Shown in pieces: positions 46,908 to 58,735 of a stretch of 64,000 nucleotides of DNA. The notes under the pieces are model-generated. The model did not search any database, was not told the origin of the DNA, and saw only the letters and a program-made list of their open reading frames with translations. Position numbers and translations under genes: made by a program. How positions within the stretch are numbered: position 1 is the first letter of the stretch; every line of letters starts with the position of its first letter. The DNA comes from Pestalotiopsis fici W106-1 (taxonomy: Eukaryota > Ascomycota > Sordariomycetes > Amphisphaeriales > Sporocadaceae), in the NCBI RefSeq assembly GCF_000516985.1, contig NW_006917092.1, positions 5,151,924 through 5,215,923 on the forward strand, given 5' to 3'.

Positions 46908-48944
46908 ATGTCGATGTATCCGCAGCATCGGGGTCTGCCCCAGAATGCAAGCCGTCTCAATGAACTCCTCGATCAAATTCGCGCCGAGTTTGACAACCAC
47001 GTGAGACTGAATGAAGGCTATGAGCAACAGAGTAAGTGTTGAAGCGCTCTCGCAGAAAGTCAACTCGGCTCTACTCTCCCCCTCGCGAGCAGATCCTCCC
47101 ACCATGATTTCATGGCTAACATATACTCAGTTCAGCAACAAGTGCAGGAGGCACAGATCGTCCGTGAGAAGGTGTACCAGCTGGAACAAACCCACATGAC
47201 ACTCAAGGCCAAGTAAGCTTGATCAGTCCCAAGCCCACTTGCTGCAAGAGGCGCAGCAGACTAATACAGCATGTGTTCCAGGTATGAGGAAGAGGTTATT
47301 TTGCTCCGCCGTCAGCTCGAGGCCGCCAGATCAGGCGCGCCTCAGCAGGGTATGCCTGGCCCTCCCCAACATGGAGGACCTTCCAACGTCCCGCCGCCCT
47401 CCATTGGTATGGGCAACAACCTGTTCCAAGGAATCATGACCGGACAGGGTGGCCAAGCTGGTCTGCCGCCGCAGCCCCCACCTCAGGAGCAGGGTCCCGG
47501 TCCTCAGCATCAGATGCCTCAACCGCCGCCGGGGCTTCAAGGTCCTCCCCCGCCTCAGCCTCCGCCATCGCAACAACCTCCGTTCCAGCCTCCATACCAG
47601 CAAGGCCCTGGTCCCAACGGCTTCCCCGGACAGCCACCCCAGAGCACCGCTAGCCCCGGACCTGGCAGCAAGCGTATCGGCAGACCTCCAACCGGCCCTG
47701 CGACGCCCCAGATCAACAACCCCATGCCTTACCCACCGGGCCCTGGCGCATCTCCTCAGGTTCACCACCAGCCCACTCCTGACCACAGAGGCCCGATGCC
47801 TCCCCACCCTGGTGCCCCCGGCCCTCTTGTCAACAATGCTCTGGGGGACTTGGATCCCGACCGCCTCCCGGCTCATACCAAGAAGACCAGAGACGACTGG
47901 TTCGTGATTTTCAACCAGGCGGTTCCTCGCATGCTAGACGTTGAGCTCGTACACACTCTGTCCCACGAGAGCGTTGTTTGCTGTGTGCGCTTTAGCCACG
48001 ACGGCAAGTATGTTGCGACTGGTTGCAACAGGTCCGCTCAAATTTACGACGTTCAGACTGGTGAAAAGGTCTGTGTCCTAACTGACGAAAACGTTGATAT
48101 CACTGGCGACCTTTACATCAGAAGCGTTTGCTTCAGTCCCGATGGCAAGTACCTGGCAACGGGTGCTGAGGACAAGCTCATCCGTGTCTGGGATATCGCC
48201 CAAAGGACCATTCGCAATACCTTTTCTGGTCACGAACAGGATATCTACTCGCTGGATTTCGCCCGTGATGGCCGCACGATAGCGTCCGGCAGTGGAGACA
48301 GAACCGTCCGACTCTGGGACATTGAAACCGGCAATGCCATGCTGACGCTCACCATAGAGGATGGAGTTACCACCGTTGCCATTTCTCCTGACACGAAATA
48401 TGTTGCTGCCGGTTCGCTTGATAAGAGTGTCCGTGTCTGGGATATTTCTCAGGGCTACTTGGTGGAGAGATTGGAGGGACCAGATGGCCACAAGGATAGT
48501 GTATACAGTGTTGCATTCTCGCCCAACGGCCGTGACTTGGTCAGTGGCAGTTTGGACAAGACTATCAAGATGTGGGAACTGTCATCCCCCCGAGGAATGA
48601 ACAACCCGCCCCCCAAGGGCGGACGATGCGTCAAGACGTTCGAAGGTCACAGAGTAAGTTCCTTGTATCCGGACTAGAGAAGATATCGTGGTTTTCTTGT
48701 ACTAATGTTTCTCTTGCAGGACTTTGTACTGTCTGTCGCCTTGACTCCGGATGCCAACTGGGTCATGTCTGGCTCAAAGGACAGGGGCGTACAGTTCTGG
48801 GATCCACGAACGGGCCACACACAACTCATGTTGCAGGGACATAAGAATTCCGTCATCTCTGTTGCCCCCAGCCCTGCTGGTAGTTACTTTGCTACCGGAT
48901 CTGGCGACATGCGCGCCCGTATCTGGTCGTACCGCAACGTATAG
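46908..48944 (+). CDS. rco-1: general transcriptional co-repressor Tup1/RCO-1
   Basis: Works with Ssn6 to repress many gene sets (carbon, nitrogen, conidiation, secondary metabolism). Four exons are inferred: 46908-47031, 47131-47212, 47282-48653 and 48720-48944; 600 residues, frame exact. Residues 1-85 form the tetramerisation helix ([48 protein letters not shown]). Residues about 90-230 are Pro/Gln/Gly-rich. From about residue 275 to the end there is a seven-blade WD40 propeller with clear units such as [42 protein letters not shown] and [13 protein letters not shown]. The last exon completes the propeller, ending [10 protein letters not shown]. The name follows Neurospora usage. A long leader upstream fits a regulated gene. 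Confidence 0.95.
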
Positions 48945-49567
48945 TAGACTGGACCGCTCACGAGTGTGCCGCGTTGTAAGAAGGGGGTTCCTCGACATGA
49001 GCAAAGCATGTCAAAAGTCTTGGCTCAAGAACAAACATGGAGGTCTGGCGTGTCCGTCAGAGGCCTGGACTTTTAATCAAGTGCGCCGGCAGTACTAAAG
49101 TGGTACGCGGCCTCGAAGACGTGGCGGACCCTGGGGCCTTGGCTCGGTGTCGAGATGAGATTGAAGCGGTGACTATTGTTTTTGTTTCTGTTGCTTTTCT
49201 GCACGATTTTGAGCTTGGACAGAACCGGGTGCAGTGTGTATATTTAATGTATGCGATGCATTCATGACTATTCCAAGTTATGAGTAGGCATAAATGGTAC
49301 ACGACTAGGCACAGGATTGGCGCTATTTAGGACAAGATAAGATGAGCTAGGTAGCAAAAGATCCTTGGCTAAGCGAATTTATGACTGTTCAATTCAATTT
49401 GTTTACAAGAATATTTACTATTTTGTGTCGTAGCGTCGAGCACTTGGCGTGAATTGTATGTGCCTTGCGCCAACAAGGCATTTCAAACCCACACCGTACA
49501 TATCGCCAGTGAACGATGAACTTTGTGTGTGTGTTGTGCTCGGATGATTTGTAGCAATTTATTGAAC
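48945..49567. other. convergent 3' intergenic region
   Basis: 623 bp between the stops of Tup1 and the RMP1-like gene. Presumed 3' UTRs; nothing else seen. Confidence 0.5.
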
Positions 49568-50758
49568 CTAGACTAGTGAGCTAAACAGAGCGTCAAACTC
49601 GTCGCCCTTGGTCTTTTTCTTTTTCTTCTTGATCTTGTCCCCCTTTGCAACTTTACCGTCCGACTGTTTTTCGGCGGCCTTGATCGTGGACGGCGTCGAG
49701 TCCGTGAATAATGCCGTCTTGGATGTGCTGGGGTCCTTTTTCTTGCGCTTGACGGGCTGCTGCGGCGGCGGCGGTGGAGCTTCCCCGTCTTGTACCCTTC
49801 GAGGGAACGCCGTAGAAGCCGAGGCAATGTCCTCTTGGGCACATGCCTTGGGTGGTTTGGATTTGGAAAGCAGAGAAGACGAAGACGAGGCTAGAGCCGC
49901 GGCCACGTCTTTGCGCGACACGACTTGTCCCAGATCCATGGCGGCTGGAGTCATGACCCCGCCGCCGCCGCCGCCGCCGCCGCCGCCGATGGACTTTTTG
50001 GTTTCACCAGTCTTTGCGGCTGCTGCGTCTCCGGGTGATGTCAGATTGCGACCCACTGGTACTGACAATGACGACGGAGAGACGGCGGGCTTGGACACCG
50101 CGGGAGCCTCGCCGACTAGGCGCACGCAGACGTCGTGGACCGTGGCCAGGATGCCCAGGAGCGCGAGGCCGAGGACGGCGAATTGGTTGTCTGCTGCGAG
50201 TTGAGAGAATGCGCTGCAAATGGTTATAAGTCTCTAGAGATCTCTTTCATGAAATGCAAAGGGGCAAGAAGATACTCACACATAACACCCGGGAACTTCA
50301 TGATCCCTCATCCAAACCGCCCGAACCTCGACGGGGCCCTTTTTGACACGATGTCCTTCTCCGACTGCTGTTGCTGACCCATCCCCGTCATCTCCCTTGC
50401 CCTCGCGCTTGCGCTTCTTCTTGCCACTGCTGCTGCTGCCGCTTCTGCTGCTCTTTTTTGACAAGGCGTAGGCCTTTTCCAGATCCGCCACCAATCGGCC
50501 CAAATTGCGGCGCAGGGATCCAAACGCCGCCCACCACCGCGCGTGCCGGTGCTGGCTCCGGTTGCGGTGGTTGAAGCCCGCCAGCACGGGCACCAGGGGC
50601 TGGAGTTTGCCCAGGCAGGTTTGGTAGACATTTTCTTCCGTCTCTGCTGCTGCTGCGGCGGCGGCTGCTAACGTAGTGGTGACTGTGTTTTTTGTTGCTG
50701 CCATGGTGCTGCTGCTGCTGCTGCTTTTGCTGCTCTGGAGCGGCCGAGGGGTTGCCAT
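49568..50758 (-). CDS. RNase MRP protein 1 (Rmp1)-like protein
   Basis: Two exons are inferred, 50280-50758 and 49568-50213 (GTGAGT...TTGCAG), 374 residues. Residues about 44-95 carry the Rmp1-type RNA-binding core: CLGKLQPLVPVLAGFNHRNRSQHRHARWWAAF, then LRRNLGRLVADLE. Rmp1 is specific to RNase MRP, which cuts pre-rRNA at A3. The remainder is low complexity: poly-Ser and poly-Ala near the N-terminus, a ten-Gly run in the second half, and KRKKK and KKKKKK nuclear/nucleolar-type signals. The end FDALFSSLV is a short conserved-looking tail. Residues just after the junction (QFAVLGLALLGILATVHDVC) form a helix and finish the domain. Confidence comes from the HRN-x-x-QHR...WW motif. Confidence 0.75.
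49958..49988. repeat. (CCG)n coding microsatellite
   Basis: About ten triplets encoding poly-Gly in the RMP1-like protein (minus strand). Confidence 0.85.
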
Positions 50759-51646
50759 TACATCTTTAAATGACTTCCCACCTTTTCACAGGTTGGGAGA
50801 AGGATCTTAGCATCAAGGGAGTGAGTGGGTGTATAAAAGTGAAGTCGTGGTTGCAAAAAGATGCTGCTATTGAGCCTCACTAGAGTTTCATGTCAGAAAT
50901 TTGGGCAGCCACCTTTTCGGACACGATGGATCTAGAAGCGGGTCTACCCAAGCAAGTACGAGCAATGTACAATTAGTGTCCGGAAGTCTTGAAGCATACC
51001 ATAACTCAATCCAACTGATTGCATTTTTATGAAATTACAGTTTCCAGATTTTCCCAATATTGCACGGCCAAACCCATTTTCCTTTATTGAAAAATTAACT
51101 ACATCGCATAGAGAACTGCATACTGAAGCGTTTTGCTCACACAATGTCCCTCACGATTCTTCGAGATGAGATTAATATGGTCGCGCACACGGAACAAAAA
51201 GGACCATGTCTGTAAATATCTTGTTCATCATATCTCATTTCCCATATCTACATAAATCTAGCTGCCAACTCATAATAAAAGAGCGTACGTCGGCTTTTAT
51301 ATACATTCCAGTCCCACTCTATCCTCTAAAGCGAATGACGAGAAGCCTCCTACAGGAATAGCTTCATATGAGGGTATACCAATGTGCACCAAAGCCCCCC
51401 AAGCCCCATGTCATCTAAAAGAGTGTAGTTGCCAACTCACTACCACCCTGCCATTCCGTGCAAACTCATCAAGCTTATATACAAATTCAGGATGCTTGGA
51501 GTTGCTGTAGGTCGTTTTCATTTCGTTTCCGCGTAAAATCAATCATTGCCATCCTAAAACTCCTTGCGAACCTCGTCATGAAAATGCAAATCAAACCTGC
51601 CTCCATTGAAATGGATAGTCCTTTTGGCCCATGTCAATCCAGTTGA
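50759..51646. other. intergenic, no gene seen
   Basis: 888 bp between the RMP1-like start and the stop of the rhodopsin-domain gene. AT-rich; should hold the RMP1-like promoter. Confidence 0.5.
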
Positions 51647-53083
51647 TCACCAAGTCGTCCTTCGGTCCGCCCAGTCAGTTCTGTTGGACCAGAGCCTGCT
51701 TCTTGATGACCTGGCCGAGTTGCCCCAGTCCTCCACCCACTCGTCGACGCCTTCGGGGTTTCTCGAGTCCCGGGTGCCGTCTTTTGACTTCCACGACCAC
51801 CCGCTGTGGCTGCTCTGGTAGTCATAGGTGGCCCTCAGCGGACTCGTCTCCTTTTTCAAGCTACTCTCTTGCCTACTCCTGTCGCTGCCGTATGTCTGGT
51901 TCGGTCTCTCCATATCAATCACTTCACCACTCAGCACGACCTTTTTCTTTGTCGGCTGCCTCGATAGGATGGCTTTCTCCACGTCGTATTGCTGCTGTCC
52001 ACTCAGACCACGGCAATGGAATGCAGTGTCTCGAACCGAGTCCCGTCGGACCGTGGCCGAGTAACGCGGGAGATTGTTGCTGGGAGCTGTCGAGGTTCCG
52101 CGGGTAAGGTCCCTGGCCTTGCGGAACAATGGCCGCAGTGTGGCGATGGAGGATGCAATGATTCCCACACCGTTTTCTACCGTGCTCCAGATAGTGAAGT
52201 CGGTAAAGTTGTAGGTAAAGTCCACGGTATGTGTGAGCTGCCATATGTATGGGATGCGGACCAAGGTTGCAGTCGAAGCACTGTTTTCCCTCATTAGTGT
52301 CGAGCTTCCAATTGGGATTGAGAACAACCACTCTATTCAGAAAGACTTACAGAACACCCAATGCCAGAATTCCGGCGACAGAAATCTTGGCTTTTCTGTT
52401 CAGCTCCACATTCCACACCAAGGCAATGGGCAATAGACCCAATGTCCAATCAGCAAAGGCATTGACCGCCGTGGCTGCATAGGTAGAGCCCGAGGCGAGC
52501 TCCTTGGACACACATGTACCCTTTTCGGTGAAATCGACAAGCCGATTCCAAAAGTAGTCAATCGGTTGGCACTGGGCAACGGCGATGAACATGTAGACAA
52601 TGTTGAAGATGAGAACAATGGCCAGCACGCCCCAAATGACGGTGTTCTGCCACTGGCGCGAGCAGATGCGCAGTAGGAAGATGCCGACAGTGAACTTGAG
52701 AAAGACCGATGTCAGGATGTAGGCAATCTCGCCCAAATACCGCGAGAGCAGTGCGCCAGACAGGTCAGTGAATGGGACTGCAAGTAAATGTTTACCAGCC
52801 CCCTTCTGGACAGTGAGAAAGACGCAGCCGCAAAAGAATCCAAAAGACAACTATAGATGCGATGTCAGCTATTGCCCTGTGAAAGCCGACCGCCAGATAT
52901 ATATGAAAGAACCGTGAGAAAGCATACCATTGTTGCTAATGACATCCAGTCTTCTATCCGGAAGGACTTGAGTATCCGAATTCTGACATAGCATCTCATA
53001 GCCACCGTTATTGTTGATACGATCAATAGTGACAGCGTCACGTAGAATATCTCGGGACCACGGTCATCGCTTAGGGAGTCCAT
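51647..53083 (-). CDS. fungal rhodopsin-domain integral membrane protein (PTH11-like class)
   Basis: Three exons are inferred: 52928-53083, 52351-52850 and 51647-52280; 429 residues, frame exact. About seven hydrophobic spans lie in residues 10-260, including IFYVTLSLLIVSTITVAM, YILTSVFLKFTVGIFLL and VIWGVLAIVLIFNIVYMFIAV. Family hallmarks are CQPIDYFWN, DWTLGLLPIALVWN, KISVAGILALGVLASTATLVRIPYI and DFTIWSTVENGVGIIASSIATLRPL. The cytosolic tail (about 170 residues) is Ser/Arg-rich. These proteins are often called PTH11-like receptors, but ligand and signalling are unknown for most. The frame is open upstream of 53083 only through a GTG; ATG 53083 is the first Met. Confidence 0.88.
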
Positions 53084-56000
53084 GTTGAAAGGTGTTATAC
53101 CAATTGTTGTAGTCTCGGCGTTCGGCACAGTTTGATTGATTGAATGGCAGAGCGGTCACCAATACTTTAAAGTGGTCGTCTACGTCCAGTACCGATAAAC
53201 CGCTCCGGTTGGAGGGCATGTCAGAGGCGAGCGAGATTGAACAGTGACGCCAATATACACACGTGGGAGTTCGCGGGTCAAGGTCAAGTATATAGGCCGT
53301 GCGTCGGTTTGCAGATCTAGCGAGGCGGGTGGGGGGAGACAAGCGAGGCATATGTCTCGGAAGATGCCACAGATATCAGTGTTCGCCCACGTTCTCGTCT
53401 TGTCGAGCATGGTCTACGTACGGGCTTGGATGGAGCCCCTCAGAAGAGGTCGTCTGCATTCTGGACATGGCTGGAGTCCAGATGGGGGAGGTCATTGTCC
53501 CGTTGAGGCACACCACTCCACGCAAGCCGAACATGCCACTCCGAGGCGGCAAACGGTGGAGATAGTGATAGTGCTGCCTCGCCGCCTTTCGGACGAAATA
53601 CGATTACTTCCCCTCTTCCTTTGCATTCAAACAATGCTGGGTTTCTCCAAAACATATGAAAAGTGCACGTTCAGCAATCCTGGCATCGAGGCAGCAAACT
53701 GCTAGTGACGGCGGAGAAAGAAAGATAAGTGCTGGGGAAAAAACAAGGGTTCAAACATTGCCGACCAAGGAAAATCAGAGGCGTGACCTCGACCTGACCG
53801 CTGTATCGCCGAGGGCACTGCGGGCGCGGAGTGCCTTTGCAGCCAGCGCCGTCGTCGTAGATGCCAGATGAGGGAGCCGCATTCAACGAAGGGGGTGTGG
53901 TCCTCTGCCGGACCAGGGTTACCAATGGGGAAACCCAGTGCCGGACGAGCCAAGAAGAGCCCACGACGCCCCTCCCTTATCCCCGCGGGGCGATCGTCAT
54001 GCTACGCTGAGTGGTGCTATGGTGGTGGCCTCGATCGATTATCTCCAGATTCGCAGAACGACGCTGAAGAGGTGGGAGTCGCCGCTCATTGCATGAAACG
54101 CTCAGATGTTGCGTAGTCTACAGCGGAAGCATGCTCCACAAGTTGCTCGGAGTCATTGAGGCTGTGGACGTCATCAGTCTCATCTCCCACTCTACGTAGT
54201 GCAGCAGCAGAAACGGTATCTGTCTGTAATGCCGCGGATTTCGTTACTGAGGCGCCGAAAGTCTCTCGGAAGCTAGGGAACTCGGTACGCAATAGAGCAA
54301 GTAAAGCCGCCATTGTTGCGTGGATTCTCCTACAACACACACACAAGGCTCATGTGAAATTGCCTGAGCGCATTCATGATGATAAATGTTTTCCCCTCCT
54401 TTGGAGAATGACCATGATGCAAAGCAAGAATGTTGATGTCAATGTTTTCGCGCAGCAGCTGCCATGCACGTCGTTGGAGTTTGCTCCAGCAGCTAAGTAA
54501 AGGAAAACAGCTCCAAAAGCAAGATAAGACGGATGTCTGTGAGTAAGTGCTGACAATGACGAGGGTGTCCACGACGACTGGTAACATTGATGGCAACTCT
54601 GCGCTCAGAATAGATCTGCGTTTCTGGAAGATCTTTGTCAAATAGGTGGCCCGACCTTCCATTCATGGAAGCGGCCAACCTCGTTGTTGTACAAGATTGG
54701 TTGACAAGTCCGACATGTGAGTTTGGGGGGGTTAAACCACTGGCAGTGTCCATTTGGCAGGGATTTTTTAGTGGGCTACCATAGCTATCTCCCCATGCTG
54801 CAGTGTCTAGTGTCTGCAGAGGTGGGGTTTTGTGATTATACATGACAATGAACTCGACATTCAACACGGCTCAACTGCAATCTGTACAGATTCCAGTGGT
54901 TCGTATTGTCGACGATAACCATGACGGAAGAATCACTTGGATATGACCGACTGTGTCCATTCGTAAAGTAAAAACCTTAAGGTTTAGCGTTTCCCTTGGT
55001 TATCATGTGGGTGCTTTATGACTTACTTATATCGCCGGCAATACAATTGTATTGAACAAGGTAAAGGATACACGAGCAAGATAGCTCCACTGAATCAAAA
55101 CTCACGTTCACGCTTACGAGAATTCAAAGCACTCCCATAGAAGTTGTAGCCTATAGGGCTGTATACTAATAGCCACCTTGACCTAGCCACAGGTGGCGTA
55201 TTAGCAGTATATACGTTGAAACTACTACTGGATTCTTGGCGATTTCTTTCGGCTTGCATATTACACTTCTGGAAATAAAAGGTAGTATTGAAAGACTAGG
55301 ATAGCGCTTTGAGCATTCCTATAGGACAAGTAGGCCTGCAAGCAAATGAATAAGGTATTAGACTACTTGGCTACTATTCTAATAGACACTCTCTATAGGC
55401 ATTCACAATGAAATTGCCTCGATTACGTGACTCTATACCTCCCGAACTGAGAATTTGAAAAGGGAAAAAGTTTACGGCGGCTATAACGCCAAGAAACCCA
55501 AGCTCCAGTCATCCTTTTAGGTGCTTCGAGGCTTGAAACCCCGGTTTCTATACACAATAGCCGTATGCCAGCAAAAGCAGCTGATATCCAGTCGACTCTT
55601 GCATCATGGACCAAATTCAAGGCAAGAATACACTCAATTCTTTACTGGCATGTTTCTCTCTTTCTTTTACCTCCGTGGTCATGTTGTGTGATTAAAGGTT
55701 ATGCAAGTGTGTATATTTTTGGCACATGCAGTGAATGGCCACGAAATGTACAAACCACCTGGTCTAATCCCAATCCTTTTTATTTTTTTTTTTTCAGCTC
55801 GCTGCAATCCCCTGGTGTGTATTTCATGACATTGACACATCGCATCAGGAACCTGAATCCCAAAGTTTATTTTGGCCTAAACCATGGAAAGCTAATATCA
55901 AATGGCAAGGGACCTTGGAGGGAGCCATTCGAGCCACTCATGCTTTTTATCCGTGTCCCTTGGACACAAAAGTAGCTGCGCCAAGAATCAATGTCTCGAT

Positions 56001-56362
56001 ATCGCGTCCAAAGCTGAACGCGTCCCGGGCGCTTAACCTACGCAATCCCAGTCGCTGCTGTAGGGTTATTCCACTTTTTGGCGCCTGTACAGAGTATAGG
56101 GTGCAAAAAGCCGTTGACGCCAAGACGAGCTGAAAAAACACCACGGGTATTATCACTAGGGTCATGACTTGGTGCCGCGAACACGTTGGCAAGGGGGCCC
56201 CATGGGACATAAATGATCCAAGACAATCTGAAAATAGGTGCTGTTCATGCTTTATCGGTCTTGTATGTCACATCTTTGAGATAAACTCCAACAATCATCT
56301 CGGATGCCTACTTGGTACCATTCAAAACAAGTACGGGTTTCAGAGCCGACCGTCGAGACACC
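53084..56362. other. 3.3 kb gene-free stretch
   Basis: Between the rhodopsin-domain gene and the HET gene I see no supportable gene. 54900-55750 is AT-rich. A T-run lies at 55780-55795. Confidence 0.45.
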
Positions 56363-58735
56363 ATGGAATTCGAACTTCCCATTAGACTCCTACGCTATGC
56401 CAACGGAAAGTTTTCCGTCTTCGATCCTCGCCCGAACCAGGTCAACAGCTTTGATATTCTCTCCTACACATGGGAGGACCACGACAAGCCGCAACCAGTC
56501 AAGAAGGAGACTCCGGAACAAAAACAACAAAGATTGGAAGAAGAAGCAAGAAAGGATGAAGCTGCAAAGCATGGCATCAACCACCCCAGAGGCGGGCAAC
56601 CTTATGCACACGGAATAGAAGGCGTCACCTGGTGGTTCAATGTGGAAGAGGAAAAGCTGAATGACATCAAAAGCCTCATGCGCAACGCCAGCATAGAATA
56701 CCTGTGGGTAGACTGCGTGTGTATCAACCAGCGGGATCGTAGCGAGAGCGCTGGCGAAGTGCTCAAGATGTTTGAGTACTACAAGAGCGCTCGCACATGT
56801 CACATATTGCTCAAGATGGAGCACAAGCCGTGGAATCCTCAGGAGATTGTCAACGACCTCAAGTTTGTCGATCACTTGCTCTACCACATGCACGGCAGCG
56901 CACTGGCGTCAGAGGCCAGGTTGACGGACAATTTGAAGACGAGTCTCAGTGCTTGGGCAGACAGCACCTGGGATTTCCCCGTGGACCGATCCATTGTCCG
57001 GTCCGCCGCCATTGAGCCGGGCCTCTTGAACTGCTACTCGACCTGCGTCAGCCGGGTCACGTCTCTGTTCAGCAACCGCTACTTTTCCCGGGTTTGGACG
57101 TTTCAGGAAATGCTCCTCGGCAAGAACATACACATGTGGGGTCTGAACAAGACTGAGGTGGCACCGATTGGAAAGCTCGACAACTGGATGGACCTGGCCA
57201 CGGACGCCAAGGACAAGGCTACCAAGCTGTACGCCTGGATAGAGACGGCCCGGGAGTGGAAGACGGCATCTTGCGACGCCGTTCTCGCCCAGATCGAAGC
57301 CGACATTGAGCGGCTCGAATGGCTAACGGTGCAAGCCCAAGGCATCGTGGCAGCCAGAACCGACATTGTAAACGGCGGGCCCGGCTGGTGGCGCCACAAC
57401 CACGACGGCGTGAGTAATGTCTTCTCGGCCGTTTCCCTGAGGCCGCGCCGGTGTCGGGACATGGAAGACATATTCAAGGGACTGCTGGGCATCTTCAAGG
57501 GACTCTTCACCTATGAGGAGATTCAAGCGGACTTCAAGGACAAGACGCTCGACCAAATGGCTTTTCACTTTTTCAAGAACCTTTCCATCAAGACCGAATA
57601 CGCGTGGACCAGACTGGCAATCAGCAGCGGGGAACGAACCTCGTATAATTGGATTCCAATCACAACAAACTCTGAAGGAACAGGCGACGAGGACAATCAA
57701 GAAAACACTCTAACCACTGACTGCTTCTCTGGCATCGTCAATCTGGGGCGCCTAAAGTCAAAGGGCTCGGTCAAGACCCCGGCCATCACGGGAGTAGTGG
57801 GGAACCCGCGGGAGTACATGAAGATCTCCCTCGTCCAGGGCGACGGCCAGTTCCGGTTCGTCTTTCGGGGCTGCAACGCCGGCAAGACGGTCAAGACGGG
57901 AAAGTGGTTCGGCAAGGAGACCATACCCGTCAACGAGCAAGCCGTGCGCGTCGCCCGGGACGACACGGGCCGGACCCTGGTGCAGTGCGCCACGCTGCTG
58001 GCCATGGTCATGGACCCCGGATGCCACGTCGTCCAGTACCGGCGGCGCCTCCTCCAGAGCCTCCGGCCCGTGTGGACCGTCAGCGACCCCTACGCCAAGC
58101 TCCCCGGGTGGATTGACAGAAACGTGAGCGGGACCCAGTGGCAGAATCCTGACCCCTGGTCCCTCAGGTCTCATAATCATTCTGTAAACTACGTCATGGA
58201 TGAGAGCTTGGATTGCAACTCTCGTCTGCACAAGGGGAGCACAAAGAAAATCATGTGCGAGGTGCGCGTCAATTGCGGGTGTACCATTGTCGCGCCCTTC
58301 TCGCTCATCTTCGAGGCCCTGACGGTGGTGGAGGGGAGCTCGTTTGGCAACATCATTGGCGTCCAAGATCACGACCATAGGATCATACTAAACGACGGCT
58401 TGGGGCTTGTGCAGGCCGGCGATGTAGGAAGTTCCTTTGACCTGGTTGCCTTTGGGGGCAGCGTCGACTTTCACCCGTCCTACGCCAAGAGCTGCCGAAG
58501 AACCAAGAAATACGAGACGGTGCCGCCAAAGCTGCCTCCGCCCCAGGGCCGGGCTCTTGTTCGGGAGGACTTTAGCCATGGCATGATGGGTGGCTACGGA
58601 TACGTGAGGACTGGTGGCGCCGGGAACCTACTCATTTACAGGAATCATCCTGTGGATAAGTACAAGATCATTGGAGTCTGCATCAACGACCACGTGGAAA
58701 ATAAGAAGGGCGAGAATCAGGTGGACATACGGTAG
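56363..58735 (+). CDS. HET-domain protein
   Basis: Apparently intronless, 790 residues. The HET domain begins near residue 30: FDILSYTWEDHD, then, after a charged insert (about 40-75), IEYLWVDCVCINQRDRSESAGEVLKMFEYYKSARTCHILL, and YFSRVWTFQEMLLG near 235-250. These are the three blocks typical of heterokaryon-incompatibility proteins, which can trigger cell death in non-self fusion or act in stress responses. The C-terminal half (about residues 430-790) has no known motif but holds a MCEVRVNCGC stretch and GD-rich segments. ATG 56363 sits in CACCATGG, a better context than the frame's earlier ATG at 56312, and gives the usual short pre-HET leader. No partner gene is adjacent. Confidence 0.88.
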   Translation: MEFELPIRLLRYANGKFSVFDPRPNQVNSFDILSYTWEDHDKPQPVKKETPEQKQQRLEEEARKDEAAKHGINHPRGGQPYAHGIEGVTWWFNVEEEKLNDIKSLMRNASIEYLWVDCVCINQRDRSESAGEVLKMFEYYKSARTCHILLKMEHKPWNPQEIVNDLKFVDHLLYHMHGSALASEARLTDNLKTSLSAWADSTWDFPVDRSIVRSAAIEPGLLNCYSTCVSRVTSLFSNRYFSRVWTFQEMLLGKNIHMWGLNKTEVAPIGKLDNWMDLATDAKDKATKLYAWIETAREWKTASCDAVLAQIEADIERLEWLTVQAQGIVAARTDIVNGGPGWWRHNHDGVSNVFSAVSLRPRRCRDMEDIFKGLLGIFKGLFTYEEIQADFKDKTLDQMAFHFFKNLSIKTEYAWTRLAISSGERTSYNWIPITTNSEGTGDEDNQENTLTTDCFSGIVNLGRLKSKGSVKTPAITGVVGNPREYMKISLVQGDGQFRFVFRGCNAGKTVKTGKWFGKETIPVNEQAVRVARDDTGRTLVQCATLLAMVMDPGCHVVQYRRRLLQSLRPVWTVSDPYAKLPGWIDRNVSGTQWQNPDPWSLRSHNHSVNYVMDESLDCNSRLHKGSTKKIMCEVRVNCGCTIVAPFSLIFEALTVVEGSSFGNIIGVQDHDHRIILNDGLGLVQAGDVGSSFDLVAFGGSVDFHPSYAKSCRRTKKYETVPPKLPPPQGRALVREDFSHGMMGGYGYVRTGGAGNLLIYRNHPVDKYKIIGVCINDHVENKKGENQVDIR

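Noticed and set aside
50003..50230. Arg-rich ORFs on both strands
   Set aside because: Shadow frames of the RMP1-like coding exon.
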